Below are positions 6,450-15,404 of a DNA stretch of 42,156 bases, in pieces. Each line of letters opens with the position of its first letter. Position 1 is the stretch's first letter. The notes beneath the pieces are model-generated. The model did not search any database and was not told the origin of the DNA. It worked only from the letters and a program-made list of their open reading frames with translations. Source of the DNA: Candidatus Staskawiczbacteria bacterium (GTDB lineage: Bacteria > Patescibacteriota > Minisyncoccia > Minisyncoccales > Staskawiczbacteraceae); the NCBI GenBank assembly GCA_026395175.1, contig JAPLZF010000012.1, positions 1-42,156 of the forward strand, given 5' to 3'. The translations under genes were made by a program, and so were the position numbers.

Positions 6450-7679
6450 ATGACAGATACAAATTCTCAGAAAATTGAAGAAATTTTAAAAAGAGGGTCA
6501 AGCGAGGTTATCGTTGAAGAGCATCTTAAAGAAAGGCTTGCAAGCGGTGAAAAACTAAGAATAAAATTTGGAATCGATCCGACCGGAAACCTGTTGCATT
6601 TAGGACACGCTGTTTGCTTAATGAAATTAAGGGAGTTTCAGGAAGCAGGGCATCAGGTTATTTTTTTAATTGGCGATTTTACTGCCAGAATTGGAGATCC
6701 GACTGGTCGGACAAATGCTCGGGCGCCGTTAGGTGAAAAACAGATAAAGGAAAACATGAGGGACTACGTAAAACAAGCAGCATTGATTTTGAATATGAAA
6801 AAAGTTGAAATTCGGTATAATTCTCAATGGTGGAACAAAATGGATCTTAGAGAAATGATGCAACTTGCGATGAAGGTGACTTATAGCCAGGTTTCTGCCC
6901 GAGAAGATTTTAAAAAACGGCTTGCTGAGGACAAGGATTTTACACTGGAGGAATTTTTGTATCCTGTGTTGCAGGGATATGACTCGGTCGCGCTTAAGGC
7001 AGATGTTGAAATAGGCGGTACGGATCAAAAATTTAACATGCTGATGGGAAGACAAATTCAAAAAAGATATAATCAAAATTCCCAGGATGTTATTACTATT
7101 CCAATTTTGGAAGGCTTGGATGGTAAGGAAAAGATGAGTAAATCTTTAAGAAATTTTATAGCCATTATTGATAAGCCCCATGAGATGTATGGCAAAATTA
7201 TGTCTCTTCCGGATTTTTTGACTTTGCGATATTTTGAGCTTTGCACCAGGATTTCTATGCAGGAATTGGCTGATATAAAAGATAAATTGGCAAACGGAAA
7301 CAATCCAAGAGATATCAAAGCAAGACTGGCAAAAGAAATTGTGAAGATGTATCACGGGGATAAAAAAGCCGCGGAAGCGGAAGAAGAATTTAATAAAGTT
7401 TTTCGTGATAAAGAATTACCATCAGACATTTTGGTTTTTCAAATTAGCAAAAATAATTATTTAATTTCAGACCTGTTGTTTGACGCAAAAATGGTTGCTT
7501 CAAAAAAAGAGGCAAAAAGACTGGTTGAAGGCGGGGGAGTGCAGATTGAAATCCCAAATCCCAATGACCAAACTCCAAAACGAATTAAAATTCAAAATTG
7601 GAGAGAAGAGATAAAATTGGAAGATGGGATGATAATTAAGGTTGGCAGCAGAAAATTTATTAAAATAAAAAATAAATAA
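6450..7679 (+). CDS. tyrS: Tyrosyl-tRNA synthetase
   Basis: Class Ic synthetase, 409 residues. The HIGH motif is H50-L-G-H53 after GIDPTGNLL, the tyrosine-binding helix carries GGTDQKFNML, the KMSKS loop is GKEKMSKSL, and a C-terminal S4 RNA-binding domain (residues about 335-409) ends the protein. A TATAAT at 6419-6424 overlapping the end of the HAD gene may give it its own promoter, with TTCGCA 17 bp upstream. Confidence 0.97.
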   Translation: MTDTNSQKIEEILKRGSSEVIVEEHLKERLASGEKLRIKFGIDPTGNLLHLGHAVCLMKLREFQEAGHQVIFLIGDFTARIGDPTGRTNARAPLGEKQIKENMRDYVKQAALILNMKKVEIRYNSQWWNKMDLREMMQLAMKVTYSQVSAREDFKKRLAEDKDFTLEEFLYPVLQGYDSVALKADVEIGGTDQKFNMLMGRQIQKRYNQNSQDVITIPILEGLDGKEKMSKSLRNFIAIIDKPHEMYGKIMSLPDFLTLRYFELCTRISMQELADIKDKLANGNNPRDIKARLAKEIVKMYHGDKKAAEAEEEFNKVFRDKELPSDILVFQISKNNYLISDLLFDAKMVASKKEAKRLVEGGGVQIEIPNPNDQTPKRIKIQNWREEIKLEDGMIIKVGSRKFIKIKNK

Positions 7680-7680
7680 T

Positions 7681-8271
7681 ATGAAAAAAATAAATATAAT
7701 AATTTTAATAATTATTTGTTTGGTTGTTATTTTAATTGGCGGGTATTTTGCCGATAAATATTTGTTGTCTCATAAATCTGAGCCTATTACCTGTACTATG
7801 GAGGCAAAAATTTGTCCCGACGGCTCAACTGTTGGCCGAACCGGGCCAAATTGTGAATTTGCTCAATGTCCGGATTGGAGAAATTATAAAAACAACGAAT
7901 ATGGTTTTGAAATGACTTTTCCTGATTCATGGAAAGGCTTTACCATAGATGGAAGCAAATTATGGCATGGAAATAGTTTGGATAATTCTAATGTCAAATA
8001 CGACGGGCCAATGATTGTTTTTGTAAATCCTAAAACGACATCTAAAATCCAATATCAAGATATTCCAATTATGGTTTTTACGCCCGATGTTTGGAAAATG
8101 GTAAACGGTGAAAACCCAATAATTGCTGTGAGCGCAGCTCCAATTGGTCCGGCGAAAATAGGAGAGAATTCAAAATATGTTTTTGCAACTCCGCCACGCT
8201 GGTATGGATTTACAGATGCCGTAGGATTTCAGGAGGCGGTGGAAATAGTAAAAACATTTAAAGCATTTTAA
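7681..8271 (+). CDS. Membrane-anchored protein with Kazal-like Cys motif and PsbP-like domain
   Basis: 196 residues. Residues 4-27 form a hydrophobic anchor (INIIILIIICLVVILIGGYF). Next comes a short Kazal-like four-Cys motif (CTMEAKICPDGSTVG followed by GPNCEFAQCP), then a PsbP/lipoprotein-like fold beginning YGFEMTFPDSWKGF. This architecture is common for exported proteins of unknown role in Parcubacteria. It starts one base after the tyrS stop, so it is translated from the same message. No enzymatic motif is seen. Confidence 0.75.
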   Translation: MKKINIIILIIICLVVILIGGYFADKYLLSHKSEPITCTMEAKICPDGSTVGRTGPNCEFAQCPDWRNYKNNEYGFEMTFPDSWKGFTIDGSKLWHGNSLDNSNVKYDGPMIVFVNPKTTSKIQYQDIPIMVFTPDVWKMVNGENPIIAVSAAPIGPAKIGENSKYVFATPPRWYGFTDAVGFQEAVEIVKTFKAF

Positions 8272-8289
8272 AATTAAAAATTTTACATT

Positions 8290-9621
8290 ATGCCAAGATT
8301 TTTAGTAAAAGACGCAGTAAAACACATTGGAGAAAAAGTCAGGCTTTGCGGATGGGTGAATGTCAGAAGGGCCCACGGCAAAATTTTATTCATTGACTTG
8401 CGCGACATTTCCGGAGTTATGCAGGTTGTTTTTGTGCCTTCAAACAAAGAGGTTTATGAACTGGCAGAAACCCTGAGGCCCGAATGGGTAGTGGAAATTA
8501 TAGGACAGGTTGTGAAGAGGCCAGAAAACATGGTTAATGATAAAATTGAAAGCGGGCAAGTTGAAATGTCGGTTGAAAGCCTGAAGGTTTTGGCAGAAGC
8601 TGAAACTCCGCCAATTCCGGTAGGCGAAGAAAATACAGAAGAGGTTGAAATTGACAAAAGGATGGACTGGCGATGGATAGATTTGCGTAAGCCCAAGAAT
8701 GCCCTGATTTTTGAAGTTTGGACGTTGATGGAAGAATCATTCAGGAAATATTGGACTTCAAATAATTATTTGGAAATACATTCGCCAAAATTGATTGCTG
8801 CAGCTTCAGAATCGGGAGCGGAAGTTTTTGAAGTAAAATATTTTAAAACAAAAGCGTATCTTGCACAAAGTCCGCAATTTTACAAGCAAATGGCAATGGC
8901 ATCAGGATTTGAAAAAGTTTTTGAGGTTGGGCCGGTTTTTCGCGCCGAACCGTCATTTACTTCGCGCCATGCCACAGAATTTACAGGATACGACGCAGAA
9001 ATTTCTTTTATTAATTCTCATTATGATGTCATCGAGGAAGAGGAAAGAATGATTGCCTATGGCCTGCAACAAATAAAAGAAATTTATGGAGAGAAAATTG
9101 AAAAAATGTTTGGCAGGGAAGTTGTTGTTCCCTCGGTTCCGTTTCCAAGATTGTCCATAAAAGAAGCAAAAGCAATTCTTAAAAAACGCAAGATAAAAAA
9201 TGAAAGGGAAGGCGACTTGTCGCCGGAAGAAGAACGCGAGGTCAGCAATTATATCAAAGAAAAATACGGGCATGAATTTGTATTTGTTACAGAGTATCCT
9301 GTTTCGGTAAGGCCTTTTTACCACATGCATGACGAAAAAGATCCGACGCTTACAAAAAGCTTTGATTTGCTGTGGAACGGTCTTGAAATTACAACGGGCG
9401 CTCAAAGGGAACATCGATATGATGTTTTAATGAAACAGGCAAAGCAGAAAGGAATGAATGTCAAAAAATTGAAATTTTATCTGGATTTTTTCAAGTATGG
9501 CTGCCCGCCGCACGGTGGTTATGGCATGGGACCGAATCGCATGATTATGAAACTTTTTGATTTGGATAATGTAAGAGATGCCATGTTTGTTTATCGCGGC
9601 GTAAAACGATTAACTCCATAA
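8290..9621 (+). CDS. aspS: Aspartyl-tRNA synthetase, archaeal/eukaryotic type
   Basis: 443 residues, lacking the large insertion domain of the roughly 590-residue bacterial AspRS, so it belongs to the short archaeal type. The N-terminal OB fold binds the anticodon (VRLCGWVNVRRAHGKILFIDLRD). Class II motifs: motif 2 FRAEPSFTSRHATEF (217-231) and motif 3 GYGMGPNRMIMKLF near the end; LAQSPQFYKQ and REHRYDVL are also typical. Such enzymes may be non-discriminating and charge tRNA-Asn as well, which would need GatCAB; that cannot be judged from this window. Confidence 0.93.
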   Translation: MPRFLVKDAVKHIGEKVRLCGWVNVRRAHGKILFIDLRDISGVMQVVFVPSNKEVYELAETLRPEWVVEIIGQVVKRPENMVNDKIESGQVEMSVESLKVLAEAETPPIPVGEENTEEVEIDKRMDWRWIDLRKPKNALIFEVWTLMEESFRKYWTSNNYLEIHSPKLIAAASESGAEVFEVKYFKTKAYLAQSPQFYKQMAMASGFEKVFEVGPVFRAEPSFTSRHATEFTGYDAEISFINSHYDVIEEEERMIAYGLQQIKEIYGEKIEKMFGREVVVPSVPFPRLSIKEAKAILKKRKIKNEREGDLSPEEEREVSNYIKEKYGHEFVFVTEYPVSVRPFYHMHDEKDPTLTKSFDLLWNGLEITTGAQREHRYDVLMKQAKQKGMNVKKLKFYLDFFKYGCPPHGGYGMGPNRMIMKLFDLDNVRDAMFVYRGVKRLTP

Positions 9622-9627
9622 TTTAAA

Positions 9628-10539
9628 ATGAATTTTAAGCGCGCTATTGCCGGACCGTTATTGTCAATTGTTTTTTTAGTAATTTTTTTGTATATGATTT
9701 CCGGAGTTAAATTGATTTTTGAAAATTATCAGCAGAACGAAAAAAATATTGCTTCAGCGAGCGTTGCAGACAGCGTCCAGAATATTTTTGAAGAACCTGA
9801 TATCCATGCCCAGTCGGCAATTTCCGTTTGGACTGATCTTTCAGGACAATCCGACAAAGTTTTATTCAGCAAAAACGAGCAAAGAATACTTTCTGTGGCA
9901 AGCATAAGCAAATTGATGACTGCCCTGGTAGTTGTGGAGAATTCAGACCTTTCCCAAAAAATAACAATAAGCGATAAATCCGCCAACCAAAGCAAAGACT
10001 CAGAACCGTTGAAAGCAGGAGAAACATATTTTGCAAAAGACCTTTTGTATACAATGCTGATTGGCTCGGACAATACAGCCAGTTATGCTCTTTCAGAATC
10101 GATTGGCGCAGATAAATTTGTCGGGCTGATGAATGAAAAAACAAAAGAGCTGGGGCTTTCTGACACTTCATTTGAAAATCCGACAGGTCTTGGCTTGGAA
10201 AATTTTTCAACAGCGCATGATTTGGCAAAACTGGCTGAATATTTATTGAAAGAGCATTCTTCTATTTTGGCAATAACAACCACGCCGGAATTCAATCTTT
10301 ACAGCGCTGATGGTAAAATTATGCATGAAATTATCAATACAGACAAATTATTAAATGATTCATCGGACTTGGCGGAAAGGATTATTGGAGGAAAAACCGG
10401 CGACACGAGAACTGCCGGCAAGTGCCTGCTTCTGGTGGTAACCTCGCCAGATAATCAGGGTTATTTTATAAATGTAATTTTAAATTCAAATGACAGATTC
10501 GGAGAAATGAAAAAATTAATTAATAGATATGCTAATTAG
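9628..10539 (+). CDS. D-alanyl-D-alanine carboxypeptidase (penicillin-binding protein, S11 family)
   Basis: 303 residues with an N-terminal membrane anchor (about 8-30) and an extracytoplasmic serine-peptidase domain. The three active-site motifs are present: SxxK as S92-I-S-K95 (SVASISKLMTA), SDN at 147-149, and KTG at 256-258 (GGKTGDT). It trims the terminal D-Ala from peptidoglycan stem peptides. It starts 6 nt after aspS and is followed 6 nt later by mraY, which fits a wall-synthesis role. Confidence 0.9.
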   Translation: MNFKRAIAGPLLSIVFLVIFLYMISGVKLIFENYQQNEKNIASASVADSVQNIFEEPDIHAQSAISVWTDLSGQSDKVLFSKNEQRILSVASISKLMTALVVVENSDLSQKITISDKSANQSKDSEPLKAGETYFAKDLLYTMLIGSDNTASYALSESIGADKFVGLMNEKTKELGLSDTSFENPTGLGLENFSTAHDLAKLAEYLLKEHSSILAITTTPEFNLYSADGKIMHEIINTDKLLNDSSDLAERIIGGKTGDTRTAGKCLLLVVTSPDNQGYFINVILNSNDRFGEMKKLINRYAN

Positions 10540-10545
10540 CGCAAT

Positions 10546-11613
10546 ATGCAAATAACATTACTTACCTTTAATGTCATAAAAGTTTTCAGCTTAGCGGCAT
10601 TAGCTTCGGCCTTTGCAATTTTATGGTGCCCTTTGCTGACGCATTTTTTATATAAACATAAACTTTGGAAAAAATCAGCCAGGCAGAAAGCAATTTCCGG
10701 AGAAGATGCAGTTGTTTTTAATGGGCTTCATAAAGAAAAAGAAATTGGCACGCCTCGCATGGGCGGACTTTTAATTTGGCTCACGGTTGTTTTTATTGCA
10801 TTTTTATTTTTTATATTGTCTTTAATTTTTCCAAACACATGGATTGCCCAATTTAATTTTTTTTCAAGAGGCCAAACATGGCTGCCTATTTTCACTTTGG
10901 TTGTTGCGTCATTTGTTGGGTTGGTAGACGATGCTTTGGTTGTTAGAGGCCAAGGAAAATATGTAGGCGGAGGGCTGTCTTTTAAAAAACGATTTTTGCT
11001 GGTAACTTTAATCGGCCTTATCGGAAGCATTTGGTTTTACCAAAAATTAGGATGGGATGTAATTTTTATTCCTTTTGTGGGAGATGTTTCAATTGGGTTA
11101 CTTTATATTCCCTTGTTTATAACAGTAACTGTCGCCTGCTGGTCTGGTGGAATTATTGACGGATTGGACGGCCTTGCCGGCGGAACTTTTGCGTCAATTT
11201 TTGGCGCTCTTACAATTATTTCTTTTTCTTTGGGAAAAATTGATTTGGCATCTTTTTGCGCAGTTATTACGGGAACTTTGTTTGCTTTTTTGTGGTTTAA
11301 TATTCCGCCTGCTAGGTTTTATATGGGAGAAACAGGAATACTTGGCCTAACAACAGTTTTAGCTGTTATAGCTTTTTTAACAGATTCTGTTTATGTTCTG
11401 CCCATAATTGCCGGATTATTAGTGGTTGAAGTTTTGTCTGTAATAATTCAACTTTTATCTAAAAAATTTAGGAAAAAGAAAATTTTTCTTTCTACACCAA
11501 TTCATCATCATTTTGAGGCAATTGGCTGGCCTGCATATAAAGTCACAATGCGCACCTGGATTGTTGGGGTTGTTTTAGCGCTTATTGGTGTTGCAATAAG
11601 ATTGTTAAGATAG
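10546..11613 (+). CDS. mraY: Phospho-N-acetylmuramoyl-pentapeptide transferase
   Basis: Polytopic membrane enzyme (355 residues, about 10 membrane helices) that makes lipid I from UDP-MurNAc-pentapeptide and undecaprenyl phosphate. Motifs: GTPRMGG (69-74), VDDA with D128/D129, IIDGLDGLAGG with D205/D208, and the diagnostic PIHHHFE (H320-H322). In the Mg-binding MGDTG motif the Asp is Glu (E262, FYMGETG), a conservative but notable change. It lies apart from murD-ftsW-murG, which are elsewhere in the window on the opposite strand. Confidence 0.95.
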   Translation: MQITLLTFNVIKVFSLAALASAFAILWCPLLTHFLYKHKLWKKSARQKAISGEDAVVFNGLHKEKEIGTPRMGGLLIWLTVVFIAFLFFILSLIFPNTWIAQFNFFSRGQTWLPIFTLVVASFVGLVDDALVVRGQGKYVGGGLSFKKRFLLVTLIGLIGSIWFYQKLGWDVIFIPFVGDVSIGLLYIPLFITVTVACWSGGIIDGLDGLAGGTFASIFGALTIISFSLGKIDLASFCAVITGTLFAFLWFNIPPARFYMGETGILGLTTVLAVIAFLTDSVYVLPIIAGLLVVEVLSVIIQLLSKKFRKKKIFLSTPIHHHFEAIGWPAYKVTMRTWIVGVVLALIGVAIRLLR

Positions 11614-11633
11614 TATAATTTGGAATTATATCA

Positions 11634-11704
11634 GGGCCCATAGTAAATCGGTATTACGCGTCCATGGCATGGACGAGGGCCGGGTTCGATTCCCGGTGGG
11701 TCCA
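11634..11704 (+). tRNA. tRNA-Ala (anticodon GGC)
   Basis: The acceptor GGGCCCA (11634-11640) pairs with TGGGTCC (11697-11703), including the G3:U70 wobble that is the alanine identity element. D stem GTAA/TTAC; anticodon stem CGTCC/GGACG with loop ATGGCAT, anticodon GGC at 11666-11668; T arm CCGGG-TTCGATT-CCCGG. Discriminator A at 11704; CCA is not encoded. A terminator follows directly. Confidence 0.95.
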
Positions 11705-11705
11705 C

Positions 11706-11733
11706 AAAAAACCGAGCTTTCCGCTCGGTTTTT
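11706..11733 (+). terminator. Terminator after tRNA-Ala
   Basis: AAAAACCGAGC (11707-11717 region) pairs with GCTCGGTTTTT (11723-11733) around TTTCC. It begins directly after the tRNA 3' end. Confidence 0.85.
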
Positions 11734-11735
11734 GT

Positions 11736-11764
11736 TTGACATTTTGAGAAATTTAGTGTATGAT
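11736..11764 (+). promoter_or_regulatory. Promoter of the DEAD-box helicase gene (leaderless)
   Basis: TTGACA (11736-11741), 17 bp, TATGAT (11759-11764), then 6 nt to the ATG at 11771. It starts three bases after the tRNA terminator. Confidence 0.75.
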
Positions 11765-11770
11765 AAGTAT

Positions 11771-12997
11771 ATGATAGACAAAAAATTAGAAATACCTGTA
11801 AAGACTAATATAGAAACAACTTTTGGCGGGCTTTCCATAGCTCCCAGAATTCTTGATGTGCTTTCAAAAGCAGGATTTAGAACTCCAACCTCAATTCAGC
11901 ACAAAGCAATTCCAGCTGCAATTGAAGGCAAAGACATTATTGGAATTGCCCAAACCGGAACAGGAAAAACTTTGGCGTTTTCAATTCCGCTGATACAGCA
12001 AATTTTAAAAAATCCAAAAACAAAAGGTTTGATTATTTTACCAACAAGAGAATTGGCACTGCAGGTTGACGAAGCCATACAAAAAATTGGCAGGGGATTT
12101 GGCATTAAAACAGCTGTGCTGATTGGCGGAAGTTCAATTCGCATGCAAACCAAAGAAATATATAACAATCCGCATATTGTAATTGGAACTCCTGGAAGAA
12201 TTAATGATTTAATAAACCAAAGAATTTTAAATTTGCAAAATGTTTCTGTGCTGGTTTTAGACGAAGCCGACAGAATGTTTGATATGGGTTTTGCTCCTCA
12301 AATAACCAGAATTTTGCAATCGGTTCCTGAAGAAAGGCAGACATTATTGTTTTCTGCAACAATGCCCGACGGCATTGCAAAAATTGCCTCGCATCATATG
12401 AAACTTCCGGTTCGCGTGGAAATTGACAAAGCCGGAACTACTGCAGAAAATGTTGAACACGAATTGTTTGTTGTCAAGAAAGACCAAAAACTTTCCTTGC
12501 TGAAAAAATTGCTGAAAGATTATAAAGGAAGCGTTTTAATTTTTTTAAGAGTAAAACACGGCGCCAAAAAAATCTGTAATGCATTACGAGACGTTGGAAT
12601 TTCTTCAGCAGAAATCCATTCCAACAGGTCGCAAAACCAAAGAAAGGAAGCCCTGGAAGGATTTAAAAACGGCAGATATCGAGTTCTTGTGGCAACAGAT
12701 ATTGCCTCGCGTGGAATTGATGTAAAAAACATTGAATTGGTTGTAAATTTTGACCTTCCGGAAAACCCCGAAGATTATGTGCACAGAATTGGCAGAACCG
12801 GCAGAGCAGGGCTTTCGGGAAAGGCAATTTCTTTTGCAATGCCAGACCAAGGAAGTAAAGTCCGCGAGATCGAAAAGCTAACCAGGTTGTTTTTGCCAAT
12901 TTCAAAATTACCCGATGACCTGCCCGTAGAACAAAAACAAAAAGCAGATAATTTTAACAGAAACAGAAGACCCAACTATGGCAAAAGAAGATATTAA
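11771..12997 (+). CDS. DEAD-box ATP-dependent RNA helicase (RhlE-like)
   Basis: 408 residues from the ATG at 11771. The frame is open further upstream across the tRNA terminator, but the promoter placement rules out a longer protein. Motifs in order: Q motif (TSIQHKAIPA), I AQTGTGKT (60-67), Ia PTREL, Ib TPGR, II DEAD (164-167), III SAT (195-197), then VATDIASRGID and HRIGRTGR in the second RecA domain. The short basic tail (NRNRRPNYGKRRY) resembles RhlE-type RNA-binding tails. It probably unwinds structured RNA in ribosome assembly or mRNA turnover. Confidence 0.93.
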   Translation: MIDKKLEIPVKTNIETTFGGLSIAPRILDVLSKAGFRTPTSIQHKAIPAAIEGKDIIGIAQTGTGKTLAFSIPLIQQILKNPKTKGLIILPTRELALQVDEAIQKIGRGFGIKTAVLIGGSSIRMQTKEIYNNPHIVIGTPGRINDLINQRILNLQNVSVLVLDEADRMFDMGFAPQITRILQSVPEERQTLLFSATMPDGIAKIASHHMKLPVRVEIDKAGTTAENVEHELFVVKKDQKLSLLKKLLKDYKGSVLIFLRVKHGAKKICNALRDVGISSAEIHSNRSQNQRKEALEGFKNGRYRVLVATDIASRGIDVKNIELVVNFDLPENPEDYVHRIGRTGRAGLSGKAISFAMPDQGSKVREIEKLTRLFLPISKLPDDLPVEQKQKADNFNRNRRPNYGKRRY

Positions 12998-12999
12998 AT

Positions 13000-13028
13000 T
13001 TGATTTGTTAAATTGTTTGTTATATTAT
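13000..13028 (+). promoter_or_regulatory. Possible promoter of glutamine synthetase
   Basis: TTGATT (13000-13005), 17 bp, TATTAT (13023-13028). The leader to the ATG at 13059 would be about 24 nt and lacks a Shine-Dalgarno. Confidence 0.4.
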
Positions 13029-13058
13029 AAAAAAGTGTAATTATTAAAACATAAAAAT

Positions 13059-14105
13059 ATGGAAAAAGAAATAATGGCAGAATATATTTGGCTTGATGGA
13101 AGAAAACCAACTGCCAAATTAAGGTCAAAAACAAAAGTAATAAATGGGCCTATAGAAAGCTTGGAGCAAATTCCTGCTTGGGGATTTGACGGTTCTTCAA
13201 CAGAACAGGCAGAAGGGCATTTTTCTGATTGCCTGTTGAAACCCGTTGCCTTTATAAAGGATCCGGTCAGGGGCGAGCCAAATATTTTGGTAATGTGCGA
13301 AGTGCAAAATCCTGACGGAACTCCTCACCCAACAAACACAAGACACATCTTGGCAGATGTTGCCCAAAAGTATGCCGAGCAAAAACCATTGTTTGGAGTT
13401 GAGCAGGAATACACTTTATACCAGGATGACAGGCCATTTGGTTGGCCGGAAAAAGGGTTTCCTCATCCTCAGGGAAAATATTATTGCGGAATTGGCGCTG
13501 ACGAAGTTTATGGAAGGCCTGTTGTTGAGCATCATATGAAAGCATGCCTGGAAGCCGGAATTATGATTTCTGGAATTAATGCTGAAGTTATGCCGGGCCA
13601 GTGGGAGTTCCAGGTTGGTCCCTTGCCAACATTACAAGCAGCCGACCAATTGTGGCTGGCAAGATGGCTTTTGTACCGTTTGGGAGAAGATTATAACGCT
13701 TATGCAAAGCTTGACCCAAAGCCAATGCCCGGAGACTGGAACGGAGCCGGCGGACACACAAATTTTTCCACAGAAAAAATGAGAGCCGACGGGGGACTGA
13801 ATGTTATAAAAGAAGCCTGCGAGAAATTGGGGAAATTTCACTCGCAACACATTGCAGTTTATGGAGCCGACAATGACAAGCGCCTAACCGGAAAACACGA
13901 AACCTGCAGTATACATGAATTCAGATATGGAGTGTCTGACAGGGGAGCTTCTGTAAGAATTCCAGCCCGCGTTGCAAGCGAGGGCAAAGGATATTTGGAA
14001 GACCGCAGACCGGCAGCCAATTTAGACCCATATCAAATTTTTACCGCGCTTTTGGAAACCACCTGCGGAGAAGGCTTTGACCCAAAAAAGTACTCCTGGG
14101 CATAA
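13059..14105 (+). CDS. Glutamine synthetase, type II (eukaryotic-like GSII)
   Basis: 348 residues, the length of GSII rather than the roughly 470 of bacterial GSI. It makes glutamine from glutamate, ammonia and ATP. Typical segments: AEYIWLDG at the start, WGFDGSSTEQAEG, GVEQEYTLYQ, NAEVMPGQWEFQVG, NGAGGHTNFSTE and the R-rich ASVRIPARVASEG, covering the metal, ammonia and ATP sites. The start could be 13059 or the in-frame ATG at 13074 (MAEYIW). It stands alone between its own promoter and a terminator. GSII is uncommon in bacteria, so lateral acquisition is likely. Confidence 0.95.
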   Translation: MEKEIMAEYIWLDGRKPTAKLRSKTKVINGPIESLEQIPAWGFDGSSTEQAEGHFSDCLLKPVAFIKDPVRGEPNILVMCEVQNPDGTPHPTNTRHILADVAQKYAEQKPLFGVEQEYTLYQDDRPFGWPEKGFPHPQGKYYCGIGADEVYGRPVVEHHMKACLEAGIMISGINAEVMPGQWEFQVGPLPTLQAADQLWLARWLLYRLGEDYNAYAKLDPKPMPGDWNGAGGHTNFSTEKMRADGGLNVIKEACEKLGKFHSQHIAVYGADNDKRLTGKHETCSIHEFRYGVSDRGASVRIPARVASEGKGYLEDRRPAANLDPYQIFTALLETTCGEGFDPKKYSWA

Positions 14106-14112
14106 TCTATTC

Positions 14113-14137
14113 AAAAAACACCTTAAAGGTGTTTTTT
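14113..14137 (+). terminator. Terminator after glutamine synthetase
   Basis: A run of A then CACCTT pairs with AAGGTG followed by TTTTTT, eight bases after the stop codon. Confidence 0.8.
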
Positions 14138-14141
14138 GTTA

Positions 14142-14170
14142 TTGATTTGATAAAGTTTTTTTGGTAATAT
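14142..14170 (+). promoter_or_regulatory. Promoter of the S41 protease gene (leaderless)
   Basis: TTGATT (14142-14147), 17 bp, TAATAT (14165-14170), then 6 nt to the ATG at 14177. Confidence 0.6.
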
Positions 14171-14176
14171 TATTGT

Positions 14177-15367
14177 ATGAATATTAAAATGAATTATAAA
14201 AAAGTAATTTTTGGAGTTGTCATTGTTTTAGTTGTTGTTGGCGCGTTTTTGGGCGGAACTTGGTATGGCGCAAAGGTTGTTGTGTATCACGTGCCACAGC
14301 CCGGAACAATTGATTTTTCACTTTTTTGGGACGCTTACAATAAACTTCAGCAGAATTTTATTGACCCTTCAAAAATAACCAATCAAAAAATAACCTATGG
14401 CGCAATAGAAGGAATGACAAATGCGCTGGGAGACCCTTATACAGACTTTTTTGACCCGCCACAGGCGCAAAGATTCCAGCAAGATTTAGCAGGCTCCTTT
14501 GACGGCATTGGAGCAGAAATTGGAGTTAAAAAAGATTTGCTGACAATAATTGCTCCGCTAAAAGGCACTCCGGCAGAAAATGCAGGATTGCGCGCCGGGG
14601 ATATAATTTCAAAAATAAACACAAAAGACACAACCAACATGACTGCCGACGAGGCAGTAAGCCTAATTCGGGGACAAAAAGGCACCGAGGTGACTTTAAC
14701 TATTTTTCGCGACGGCTGGACAAACACAAAAGATTTTAAAATTGTCAGAGACACCATAAAAGTTCCTTCAATTGAATGGTCACTTAAGGGAGACGTGGCA
14801 TACATACAAATGTATCAGTTTGACGAAACGCTTTCCCCAGATTTTAAAACAGCAGCGCTTGCCATCTTGCAAAGTCCTGCAAAAAAGATAGTATTAGACT
14901 TAAGGAACAATCCCGGAGGATATTTGCAAACCGCCCAGGACATTGCAGGCTGGTTTTTGCAAAAAGGCCAAACTGTGACAATTGAGGATTTTGGAAAAGG
15001 AAAAACCCAGCAAATATACAAAACAGAGGGAAACGCCGAATTGGCAAATTATCCGATGGTTATTTTAATAAACCAGGGCTCGGCTTCAGCTGCCGAAATT
15101 TTAGCAGGAGCCTTGCGTGACAACAGAAAAATAAAATTAGTTGGAAATAAATCTTTTGGAAAAGGTTCTGTTCAGGAAGTTGTAAATCTGCGGGACGGTT
15201 CGTTTTTAAAAATAACCATTGCGCACTGGCTGACTCCAAAAGGCAGTTTTATTTCAGATGTTGGTTTGGCTCCCGATGTTAAAGTAGACATTTCAGACCA
15301 GGACGTTCAGGCAAAAAAAGACCCGCAGTTGGACAAGGCCCTTGAAATCGTAAACAATTTAAAGTAG
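14177..15367 (+). CDS. C-terminal processing peptidase (S41 family, CtpA-like)
   Basis: 396 residues. An N-terminal membrane anchor (about 9-27) leads to an extracytoplasmic protease. A PDZ domain (about 110-190, GIGAEIGVKKD through AGLRAGDIISKIN) selects substrate C-termini. The Ser/Lys dyad is S304 in QGSASAAEILAGALRD and K329 in SFGKGSVQE, 25 residues apart as in characterised CtpA. DLRNNPGGYL is also diagnostic. Likely roles are quality control or processing of exported proteins. Transcription probably starts at the ATG itself. Confidence 0.93.
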   Translation: MNIKMNYKKVIFGVVIVLVVVGAFLGGTWYGAKVVVYHVPQPGTIDFSLFWDAYNKLQQNFIDPSKITNQKITYGAIEGMTNALGDPYTDFFDPPQAQRFQQDLAGSFDGIGAEIGVKKDLLTIIAPLKGTPAENAGLRAGDIISKINTKDTTNMTADEAVSLIRGQKGTEVTLTIFRDGWTNTKDFKIVRDTIKVPSIEWSLKGDVAYIQMYQFDETLSPDFKTAALAILQSPAKKIVLDLRNNPGGYLQTAQDIAGWFLQKGQTVTIEDFGKGKTQQIYKTEGNAELANYPMVILINQGSASAAEILAGALRDNRKIKLVGNKSFGKGSVQEVVNLRDGSFLKITIAHWLTPKGSFISDVGLAPDVKVDISDQDVQAKKDPQLDKALEIVNNLK

Positions 15368-15404
15368 AATAAAAAATTATAATAGTAATAGCAAAATATC
15401 AAAT

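Noticed and set aside
11669-11770. N-terminal extension of the DEAD-box helicase into the tRNA-Ala region
   Set aside because: The extension would be read through the tRNA 3' end, its terminator and the gene's own promoter; the ATG at 11771 fits the promoter.
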